A stretch of DNA of 64,000 nucleotides from JBDHHQ01 sp039586035 (GTDB lineage: Bacteria; Gemmatimonadota; Gemmatimonadetes; Longimicrobiales; Gaopeijiaceae). A program made the translations under genes and the position numbers. The notes under the pieces are model-generated. The model searched no databases. It worked only from the letters and a program-made list of their open reading frames with translations, and was not told the origin of the DNA. Positions 38,769 to 45,914 of the stretch are shown piece after piece (position 1 is the first letter of the stretch; every line of letters starts with the position of its first letter). Where the stretch lies: the NCBI GenBank assembly GCA_039586035.1, contig JBDHLD010000019.1, forward strand, positions 43,926 through 107,925. Reading direction: 5' to 3'.

Positions 38769-40883
38769 TCAGCGCGAGGCTGTCACGGCTCCGGCTTCGT
38801 CGATGAGGAAATGGACGAACCAGCTACGGATCCTCTCCAGCCGATCGACCAGGAGCCACGGCTCGCCGGTGCGGGACAGGCCGTGCGAGGACCTGGGGTA
38901 TCGCACGAGCTCGGCGGGAATGCCCCGCTTCTTGAGCGACAGGTACCACTGCTCGGCGTCCTGCATGGGGGTCCTGTAGTCGTGCTCACTGTGGATGACC
39001 AGCGTAGGCGCGGTGACGTTCTCGACGTAGGAGATGGGCGAGAGCCTGCGGTACAGGTCCCGTTGCTCCCAGGGCGCGCCGCCGAACTCGAATTCGGTGA
39101 GGCCCGGCACGTCACTGGTCCCCCACCAGCTCTCCCAGTTCGAGATCGACCGCGAGGTCACGGCTGCGCTGAAGCGGTCCGTCGTGGCCGTGAGCCAGTT
39201 GGTCATGAATCCCCCATAGCTCCCGCCGGATACGCCCAGGCGGTCCGGATCCACCTCGGGATAGCGAGCCAGGGTAGCGTCGAGCCCGGTGAGGAAGTCT
39301 TCCCGATCCAGTATTCCCCACTGGCCTCGGGTAGCATACTCGAAGGCGTTGCCGTAGCCGGCCGATCCGCGAGGGTTCGTGTAAAGGACGAAGAAGCCCG
39401 CTGCCGAGAGAACGTGAAAGGTCGGGAAGAACCTGTTGCCGTAGGCCGAGTGCGGCCCACCGTGAATCTTGAGGACCAGAGGATAGCGTCGGCCGGCGTC
39501 GAAGCCCACGGGCTTGATGATCCACCCCTCGACCTGGGAACCGTCCTGCACGGTCCACGTGATCCGCTCGGCGTCCATCAAGGTGATCTCACGGGCCAGG
39601 GCGTCGTTGAAGGCCGTTGCCTGGACCTCTTCCGAGCCGTCACCGCGAGCCACGAAGAGCTCGACCGGGGAGGTGACGTCGGTGGCCACATAGGCCATGA
39701 CCGCACCGTCCCTGCTGAGGGACAGGTCGCGGAGTTGCCGGTCACCCTCCGTGACCTGCTGCACACCACCGCCCGACGCTGCCGTGCGGAACGCGTGCAC
39801 ATTTCCGCCGATCCTGGCACCCCAGGTGATCGTGAGTCCGTCGGCGCTCCACTGAACCGGCCCCGGCTCCAGTGGCCAATTCTCCGTGACGTTGGTGGAT
39901 GCGGTGCCGGTCGTCCCGTCGGGCCCCAGCTCCGCCACCCAGACGTCGGTCTCGGCGCCCCGCTGCGAGGTGGTCAACCAGGCCAGGCGCGTCCCGTCCG
40001 GGGAGACCACCGGCGATCGCTGTGAGCCAGGGGCGTCGGCTACGCGGCGGGCGGAACCACCGGCCGCCGAGACGACCCAGAGGTCGACGTCGGGCTCGGT
40101 CCGGTACGCGTCGTCCTCCAGCTCGTCTCCGGCGAAGAACAGGTGGAGGCTGTTGGCCGCCCAGGTAACGTCGTCGACGTCGAACGGCCCTCGGGTCAGC
40201 TGCCGTGACTCGCCGCCCTCCGACGGGACCACGAACAGCTGGCGCTTCCCCCGGGCCGAGGGGTCCGGCAAGAGGTCGGAAGTCCCGTCCCGCTTATAGC
40301 GCAGAGACGTGATGACCCGTCCGTCGAAGCGATCCGGGTCCAGCGTCAGGGTCACCGCGTCCTCGGCGATCCACCCCTCCCGTTCGGACCCGTCGGCCTC
40401 CGATGCTTCCGGCACCCGCGTGAAGGCGATCCGGGACCCGTCAGGCGACCATCGAGGGGCACCTTCCACACCCGCGATGTGGAAGGCCTCTCCGACCGCC
40501 GCCGTGTCCATCCGAAGGAACCAGACGTCGTTGGGGTCGTCGCCGCGCTTGGACTTGAACGACAGCAGGGCGCCGTCCGGCGACCAGGCGGGATCGGAAG
40601 ACTCCTCGGTGGGCGAGGTGAGGCGGTACGGATCGCCCGACGGCCGCCCGGCCTCCAGACGCTGGATCCAGATCTCCCTGTGACGGCGGTTCTCCGCCTC
40701 GGCGACCGTGGTCACCGTGAACGCTACCAGGTCTCCGGACGGCGCCATGGCCACCTGTCCCACGTTGGAAAGCCGGTAGTAGTCGGTCGGCGCGAAGCCT
40801 CGTGACTGGCCGGCGACGGGCGTCACGAGAACGAAGGCGAGCAAGGTGGCGGTGCACGCCCCCTTCACGCTGCGGTAATCCAT
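38769..40883 (-). CDS. secreted S9 family prolyl-oligopeptidase/acylaminoacyl peptidase
   Basis: 704 residues. A signal peptide (ATLLAFVLVTPVAGQS) leads into a WD40-like beta-propeller with repeated DPAWSPDG, APRWSPDG, SPVVSPDG and RDLSLSRDG blades (about 50-420). The alpha/beta-hydrolase domain follows, with the catalytic triad Ser555 in GVSGGSYGGFMTNW, Asp635 in IHSEHDYRTP and His667 in RSSHGLSRTGEP. The oxyanion HGGPHSAYG motif is near 480. It would cut peptides of limited length in the periplasm or outside. Upstream is a 341-base region shared with the divergent TonB receptor; downstream the Xaa-Pro aminopeptidase follows at 14 bases, giving a peptide-degradation operon. Confidence 0.94.
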   Translation of the reverse strand: MDYRSVKGACTATLLAFVLVTPVAGQSRGFAPTDYYRLSNVGQVAMAPSGDLVAFTVTTVAEAENRRHREIWIQRLEAGRPSGDPYRLTSPTEESSDPAWSPDGALLSFKSKRGDDPNDVWFLRMDTAAVGEAFHIAGVEGAPRWSPDGSRIAFTRVPEASEADGSEREGWIAEDAVTLTLDPDRFDGRVITSLRYKRDGTSDLLPDPSARGKRQLFVVPSEGGESRQLTRGPFDVDDVTWAANSLHLFFAGDELEDDAYRTEPDVDLWVVSAAGGSARRVADAPGSQRSPVVSPDGTRLAWLTTSQRGAETDVWVAELGPDGTTGTASTNVTENWPLEPGPVQWSADGLTITWGARIGGNVHAFRTAASGGGVQQVTEGDRQLRDLSLSRDGAVMAYVATDVTSPVELFVARGDGSEEVQATAFNDALAREITLMDAERITWTVQDGSQVEGWIIKPVGFDAGRRYPLVLKIHGGPHSAYGNRFFPTFHVLSAAGFFVLYTNPRGSAGYGNAFEYATRGQWGILDREDFLTGLDATLARYPEVDPDRLGVSGGSYGGFMTNWLTATTDRFSAAVTSRSISNWESWWGTSDVPGLTEFEFGGAPWEQRDLYRRLSPISYVENVTAPTLVIHSEHDYRTPMQDAEQWYLSLKKRGIPAELVRYPRSSHGLSRTGEPWLLVDRLERIRSWFVHFLIDEAGAVTASR

Positions 40884-41224
40884 CGGGACTCCGGATTGCA
40901 GGTCGACGGCGGGCGGCGGGCCCGCACGTTCGCTGCCGACCGGGTGGCCCTCGTTGCCGTGCCTGGACGGCCGGAAGCGCGTGGAACTTATCCGTTTTCG
41001 GGGGTCGGCCTCAAGACGCGTGGCCGGCGGCGTGCAGAAAAGCCGGCGCGTCTGGGCGCCGTTGCACGCGTGAACGACGTCCTGGGCTCCACTCTCTCCT
41101 CTGCACGCGTTATCGTGTGCGGACCCGCCGGGACGCCGTGCGGGTCCACCGAGCTGGACGTGAGCCGCGGCCTGGCGGTCTCACGGTCCAGCGGAATCAC
41201 CCGTCGAAGAGCGAGGAGAGACCA
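40884..41224. other. gene-free divergent region between S9 peptidase and TonB receptor
   Basis: 341 bases flanked by the two divergent start codons, so it should hold promoters for both. Open frames through it are arginine-rich and show no homology I recognise. A GAGGAGAG ribosome-binding site for the receptor is at its right end. I find no clear -35/-10 pair, riboswitch or palindrome. Confidence 0.5.
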
Positions 41225-43345
41225 GTGCGGAGCGCCGTGATCATGAGGGCCGGTCTCAGCTTGGCCGCAGCCGCCACGCTGCTCTTGCGGGCGGGCCCGG
41301 TTCGGGCTCAGGAGCCGGCCCGCGACACTCTGCCTCCGGTCGCCGTCGACACGCTGGTGGTGCAGGTGCTCCGCACCCCCGTGCAGCTGGGCAACGTACC
41401 CTTCTCCGTGTCCACGGCCGGAACCGAGGCTCTGCGGAGGGGCAAGGCGGGAGTCTCGCTGGAAGAGGCCCTGCAGGCCCTTCCGGGGGTGCAGCTCCAG
41501 AACCGCTACAACTACTCGACGGGAGAGCGGGTCGCGGTCCGAGGGCTGGGGGCACGCGCCCAGTTCGGCGTTCGGGGACTCAAGGTGCTGATCGACGGGA
41601 TTCCGGCCACCCTACCGGACGGCCAGTCCACCCTCGATCACCTGGATCTGGGCTCGTTGGGTCGGGCGGAGATCCTGCGGGGGCCCGCGTCGGCCCTCTA
41701 CGGCAACGCCTCCGGCGGCGTGCTTTCGTTCTCCACCGCACCCCCCCCGACGACCCCGTTCCGCCCCGACCTGCTGATCGTCGGGGGAAGCGATGGACTG
41801 GTGAGGCTGCAGGGCACCGCGGCCGGAACGGCTGGAGCCACGCGATACCTGGCCAACGTCTCGTGGCTCGGCTACGACGGGTTCCGCACCAACCCACTGG
41901 AGCGCGAGGGCCAACCCTACAGCCGGGCAGAACGCCTGAACGTCAATGGCCAGCTCGGGTGGGACCTCTGGGGCGGGAGACTCGGCCTGACGGTGAACGC
42001 GCTTCACCTGGACGCCGAGAACCCCGGCTCGCTGTCAGATTCGCTCCTCGCCGTTGGAGACCGCGAAGCGTTCCGCTTCAACGTCATCCAGCAGACCCGG
42101 AAGGAAGTGAACCAGGGCCAGGCCGGCGTGAGCTGGGAGGGCCCCATAGGCTCGCTACGCGGAGAGGTCACTGCCTATGGCATCACGCGAACGCTGGACA
42201 ACCCGATCCCGCCCGTGGTCATCGACCTCGATCGACGGGCCGGGGGCGTCCGAGCCACCCTGGGGAGCGGCTCGGTGAGGTCGGAGGCGCAGGCCGGCTG
42301 GCTCGTCGGCGCCGACCTGGAGCTCCAGCGCGACGACCGTCTCAATTACGACAACGACGGCGGCGAGCGCGGCGTCGTCGTGCTGGACCAGCTGGAGCGT
42401 GTACGGGGGGTGGGCGTATTCGCCCAGGGAGGCTTGGCGGTGGGCTCGCGGCTGCGTGTGGTCGGCGCCCTTCGCTACGACCGGTCCAGCTTCGAGGCCG
42501 ATGACCGCCTTCCCGAGCGCTTTCCCGGGCAGGGCCTCGAAGACGCCTCCGGTGACCGGACCATGGACGCCCTGAGCCCTTCGTTGGGGCTCAGCCTCGA
42601 TGCCGGTGCGGGACAGACCGCTTTCGTGAGCGCCTCCTCCCTCTTCGGAACGCCCACGACCACGGAGCTCGCGAACCAGGCCGACGGGTCGCGCGGCTTC
42701 AACCAGGAGCTGAACCCCCAAACCGGCTTCGCGCTGGAGGCCGGCGCACGGGGGGTCTTGGGGGCGGCGGCGGGCTACGAGGTCGCGTTCTTCCGCACGC
42801 AGCTCGAAGACGAGCTCATTCCGTTCGAGTCGCCGGAGCAGCCGGGCCGCACCTTCTTCCAGAACGCGGGATCGTCCCGTTACCGGGGCGTGGAAGCCTC
42901 ACTCTTCGGCGCCATCGGCGGGGGCTTGAGCGGGCGGGTCACCTATACCTTCACGGATGCCGAGTTCGAGGACTACGTCGTCGACGGCGAGGACCTGCGC
43001 GGCAACAAGATCCCCGGGCAGGCTCCGCATCGGCTGGAGGCCCTGCTCCGCATCGACCAGGGGGGCGGGTACGGTGAGCTCCGCTACCTGTTCATGGACG
43101 CCATTCCGGTGAACGACGCCAACACGGCGTCCTCGGACAGCTACGGTCTCGTGGACCTGCGAGGCGGATTCGCCGACCTCGCCGTCGGCGGGCTGGTCTT
43201 GTCGCCCTTCGTTGGCGTGAACAACCTGTTCGACGAGACCTACGTGGCGTCGGTGGTGGTCAACGCCTTCGGGGGCCGCTTCTTCGAACCCGGTCCGACG
43301 CGTACCGTCTACGTCGGCCTGTCAGCCGGTTGGCCAGGAGGTTGA
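41225..43345 (+). CDS. TonB-dependent outer-membrane receptor
   Basis: 706 residues from the GTG at 41225, chosen because GAGGAGAG precedes it by five bases; an ATG at 41243 also fits. Signal peptide LSLAAAATLLLRAGPVRAQ. The plug (about 45-165) has SLEEALQALPGVQLQNR, RGLGARAQFGVRG, VLIDGIPATLPDGQS and ILRGPASALYGNASGGV, the classical plug sequence. A 22-strand barrel of about 540 residues follows and ends GLSAGWPGG, without a terminal Phe/Trp residue. The sequence between the signal and the plug is short and a TonB box cannot be pinned. Ligands for this type include siderophores and sugars. It faces the convergent permuted-oxidase gene 31 bases away. Confidence 0.92.
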   Translation: MRSAVIMRAGLSLAAAATLLLRAGPVRAQEPARDTLPPVAVDTLVVQVLRTPVQLGNVPFSVSTAGTEALRRGKAGVSLEEALQALPGVQLQNRYNYSTGERVAVRGLGARAQFGVRGLKVLIDGIPATLPDGQSTLDHLDLGSLGRAEILRGPASALYGNASGGVLSFSTAPPPTTPFRPDLLIVGGSDGLVRLQGTAAGTAGATRYLANVSWLGYDGFRTNPLEREGQPYSRAERLNVNGQLGWDLWGGRLGLTVNALHLDAENPGSLSDSLLAVGDREAFRFNVIQQTRKEVNQGQAGVSWEGPIGSLRGEVTAYGITRTLDNPIPPVVIDLDRRAGGVRATLGSGSVRSEAQAGWLVGADLELQRDDRLNYDNDGGERGVVVLDQLERVRGVGVFAQGGLAVGSRLRVVGALRYDRSSFEADDRLPERFPGQGLEDASGDRTMDALSPSLGLSLDAGAGQTAFVSASSLFGTPTTTELANQADGSRGFNQELNPQTGFALEAGARGVLGAAAGYEVAFFRTQLEDELIPFESPEQPGRTFFQNAGSSRYRGVEASLFGAIGGGLSGRVTYTFTDAEFEDYVVDGEDLRGNKIPGQAPHRLEALLRIDQGGGYGELRYLFMDAIPVNDANTASSDSYGLVDLRGGFADLAVGGLVLSPFVGVNNLFDETYVASVVVNAFGGRFFEPGPTRTVYVGLSAGWPGG

Positions 43346-43376
43346 GGCGGGAGGGACAATACGGCTCCGGTCCGCG

Positions 43377-44492
43377 TCAGCTCGCCATCCCCTGGAAGAA
43401 CTCGGCGTGTCCGTCTACGATGCGGCGCTCGGCGTCCGGGTCAGGCTCCATCGACCAGTCCCCCCGCTCGAACGTTCCGCCGAGCAGGATCCCGTCGCTG
43501 CGTGGGATCATGTACAGGCCCCCCGCCAACGTGATGTAGTCCACGTCGTCCTGAGGAACCAACGCGTGGAGCTGGCCCTTCACCGGCACGAGCTCCTCGT
43601 CGCCGAAGAGCGCCCGAGCCCCGAGCCCCGTGCAGTTCAGGACGACGGGCTCGGGCAGGCTCACGACCTCGTCCCTGCTGCGAAGCTCCCCCACCACCAC
43701 GGTGCCGCCGGCCCGACGCACCTCATGCAGCATCTCGCCGAGGTAGATGTGCGGCTCGATGACCATGGTCAAGAAGCGAAGCGCGTGACGATCTCCGAAG
43801 GCGTGCTCGCCGGGCAACAGGCTCTTCAATCCTGGATACAGCTCGGGGATCTCCGCGATCCAGGACGGCCTGCTCACGTGCCGTGGACCGAAGAGGTAGC
43901 TGTCCAGCCATCGGATCCCGAACCGGGTCCGGGGGAGATCCTGGAAGTGTCGGTGGGCCAGCCGCGACGCCTCGCGGTACGACCGTCCGAATTCGCCGGC
44001 GATGCTCGCGGTGTCCGCCACCGACGTGGGTGCCCACAGCCCGCCGGCGACGTTGGAGGTGGTGCGCGGCGGAAGGTCGCGGGCGTAGATCGTCACCCGC
44101 CACCCGTTGCGCTGCAGCAGACGGGCAGTCGCCAAGCCCACGGCGCCAGAGCCCAGCACGGCGGCGCTGCGGCCCTCCGCGTGACTGGCTTCGGACACGG
44201 CCTGTTCGGCGGTACCCCAGGAGAGCGTGATGCCGGCGCCGCCGTGACCGTAGTTGTGGACCACCAGCTTGTCGCCCATCCGCTCCGCCTCGACCCGAAA
44301 GCCGCTCGGGCGGTACGGGCGATGCCCCACCACGGTCCGGATCACGCGGTCCCGCGAGGCGCGCACCGGCACGGGCGATCGGCGCCGTGCCACCGTCACC
44401 GGCTCCGGCCCACCCGTCCGCCCCGAGCAGCCCGACGCCACAGTCGCCAGCGCGACCGCACCAGCGGATCGGAGCCATCGCCTGCGATCCAT
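43377..44492 (-). CDS. secreted, apparently circularly permuted D-amino-acid-oxidase-like flavoprotein
   Basis: 371 residues from the ATG at 44490-44492 (GGGAGGCGGT upstream). An RRRWLRS twin-arginine-like motif and a hydrophobic run ending ASGC suggest a Tat-exported protein, possibly a lipoprotein. Residues about 46-104 hold GHRPYRPSGFRVEAE and VVHNYGHGGAGITLSWGTA, which in D-amino-acid oxidases form the C-terminal end. The FAD-binding N-terminus comes after it: AAVLGSGAVGLATARLL (109-125), then NVAGGLWAP (147-155), NCTGLGA (286-292), GGLYMIPRSDG and GGTFERGDWS, after which the protein stops. So the order is C-terminal segment, then N-terminus to the usual middle. The substrate-binding Tyr (GLYMIP) and Arg (YRP) positions seem kept. 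Oxidase activity is inferred from motifs only. Confidence 0.75.
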   Translation of the reverse strand: MDRRRWLRSAGAVALATVASGCSGRTGGPEPVTVARRRSPVPVRASRDRVIRTVVGHRPYRPSGFRVEAERMGDKLVVHNYGHGGAGITLSWGTAEQAVSEASHAEGRSAAVLGSGAVGLATARLLQRNGWRVTIYARDLPPRTTSNVAGGLWAPTSVADTASIAGEFGRSYREASRLAHRHFQDLPRTRFGIRWLDSYLFGPRHVSRPSWIAEIPELYPGLKSLLPGEHAFGDRHALRFLTMVIEPHIYLGEMLHEVRRAGGTVVVGELRSRDEVVSLPEPVVLNCTGLGARALFGDEELVPVKGQLHALVPQDDVDYITLAGGLYMIPRSDGILLGGTFERGDWSMEPDPDAERRIVDGHAEFFQGMAS

Positions 44493-44820
44493 ACCGCCTC
44501 CCGGTTCAGCCGAAGCCCCCCTCCCGGGGTTGCTGCCCTCACGGTAGCGCCGTAGCGGGCCCGACGCAGCCCCGCGCCCTCCACGGCCCCGAGACCGGAT
44601 GACCGCACGGCCCTCGAGCCGGGGCGGGAACGCGGGCGGGCCACCGATCCCGCCGGCCGTGAGCGACGCGACATCCGGCATCGTCGCGTCCCCGCGTGAA
44701 ACCGTCGCAGTTCCTTGCGGATTGTGTATTATCGAGTCGTCGATGCGGGTACGCAGCGCTTCCCCCCTCTGAGCGCCCTGGCCCGCCGCAGAGTCCTCAC
44801 TGGCTCCCGAGGAGGTCCCG
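44493..44820. other. gene-free divergent region between oxidase-like gene and rhodanese
   Basis: 328 bases. The left part extends the oxidase frame upstream but is Gly/Arg-rich and probably non-coding. Near 44716-44733 there is an AT-rich patch (TTGCGGATTGTGTATTATC) that could be a promoter for the rhodanese gene, though spacing does not fit a standard sigma-70 site. I see nothing else. Confidence 0.4.
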
Positions 44821-45669
44821 ATGGGTTCCTACAGCCACCCCGAAGTCCTCGTCTCCACCGATTGGGTCGCCGAGCATGCGAACGACCCGGATGTCGTCGT
44901 CGTGGAGGTGAACGTCGACACAGGCCTCTATGACCAAGGTCACATCGCCGGCGCCATCGGCTGGAGCTGGAAGACCCAGCTCAGCGACAACGTCAGGAGG
45001 GATATCCTCTCGAAGGCGGATCTGGAGGCGCTGCTCTCGAGCTCCGGCATCGGCAACGACTCCACCGTCATTCTCTATGGCGACAGCAACAACTGGTTCG
45101 CCGCCTGGGCCTTCTGGCAACTCAAGGTATACGGCCACAACGACGTCAGGCTCATGGACGGCGGGCGGAGGAAGTGGGCAGCCGAGGGACGGGCCATGAC
45201 CACCGAAACACCGCCGATCTCGCCCGCGGCCTACGTCGCCGCAGACGCGGACAACTCCCTCCGCGCCTTCCTGCCGGACGTCCGGACCAGCGTCCAGGGC
45301 GGCGCCATCGAGCTCGTGGACGTCCGCAGCCCCGCCGAGTTCAGCGGCGAGATCCTGGCACCTCCAGGGCTGCCGGAGACCTGTCAGCGTGGGGGCCATA
45401 TCCCGGGTGCCTCCAACATCCCCTGGGCCAAGGCGGTGAACGACGACGACGGGACGTTCCGGACCGTCGACGAGCTCATCGACATCTACCGGACCGCCGG
45501 AATCACGGGAAACAAGCCCATCATCTCCTACTGCCGGATCGGTGAGCGGAGCAGTCACTCCTGGTTTGTTCTCAAGTATCTGATCGGCTACGACGACGTG
45601 AAGAACTACGACGGCTCCTGGACGGAGTGGGGCAACCTGGTCGGAGCCCCGGTGGAGCGGGGGAACTGA
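44821..45669 (+). CDS. two-domain rhodanese/thiosulfate (or mercaptopyruvate) sulfurtransferase
   Basis: 282 residues, ATG at 44821 after GAGGAGGTCCCG. Two rhodanese domains: an inactive N-terminal one (about 5-125, VSTDWVAEHANDPDVVVVEV, QLKVYGHNDVRLMDGGRRKW) and an active one (about 150-280, ELVDVRSPAEFSG, GHIPGASNIPWAKA). The catalytic Cys238 sits in the loop SYCRIGERSSH, in which CRxGxR marks thiosulfate sulfurtransferase-like loops. It moves sulfane sulfur from thiosulfate to an acceptor thiol or cyanide. No signal peptide is visible, so it is cytoplasmic. It is followed by a strong hairpin at 45756-45788. Confidence 0.93.
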   Translation: MGSYSHPEVLVSTDWVAEHANDPDVVVVEVNVDTGLYDQGHIAGAIGWSWKTQLSDNVRRDILSKADLEALLSSSGIGNDSTVILYGDSNNWFAAWAFWQLKVYGHNDVRLMDGGRRKWAAEGRAMTTETPPISPAAYVAADADNSLRAFLPDVRTSVQGGAIELVDVRSPAEFSGEILAPPGLPETCQRGGHIPGASNIPWAKAVNDDDGTFRTVDELIDIYRTAGITGNKPIISYCRIGERSSHSWFVLKYLIGYDDVKNYDGSWTEWGNLVGAPVERGN

Positions 45670-45755
45670 GCCCGCGCCCCAACGGTTTGGTGCGCTCGGG
45701 GCGGCGGGCCCGCCTGGCACCACACTAGAAACCCACGTCCGAACACGGGTATCAT

Positions 45756-45788
45756 AGGGCCCTGGCCGACCCCGTCGGCCAGGGCCCT
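45756..45788 (+). terminator. perfect 15-bp hairpin between rhodanese and glnS
   Basis: AGGGCCCTGGCCGAC (45756-45770) is followed by a three-base loop and its exact reverse complement (45774-45788). It lies 87 bases after the rhodanese stop and 127 bases before the chosen glnS start. No T-run follows on the plus strand, so it is either a Rho-assisted terminator of the rhodanese transcript or a structured glnS leader. Confidence 0.55.
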
Positions 45789-45914
45789 CGCCGTGTCCAG
45801 GCCGGCCGCTCCGCTCGTGCGGCAGACACGCCGACCGCGGTGCGTACGGCATCCGCGCCCGTGTCTTGGCGACGCCCACGAGAGCCATGCGGGAACCCGG
45901 CGGGTACATCCCCG

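Noticed and set aside
41225..43345. Extension of the TonB receptor frame upstream to 40802
   Set aside because: The upstream codons are Arg-rich, lack a signal peptide and overlap the S9 peptidase gene; the start at 41225 has a good ribosome site and a signal peptide.
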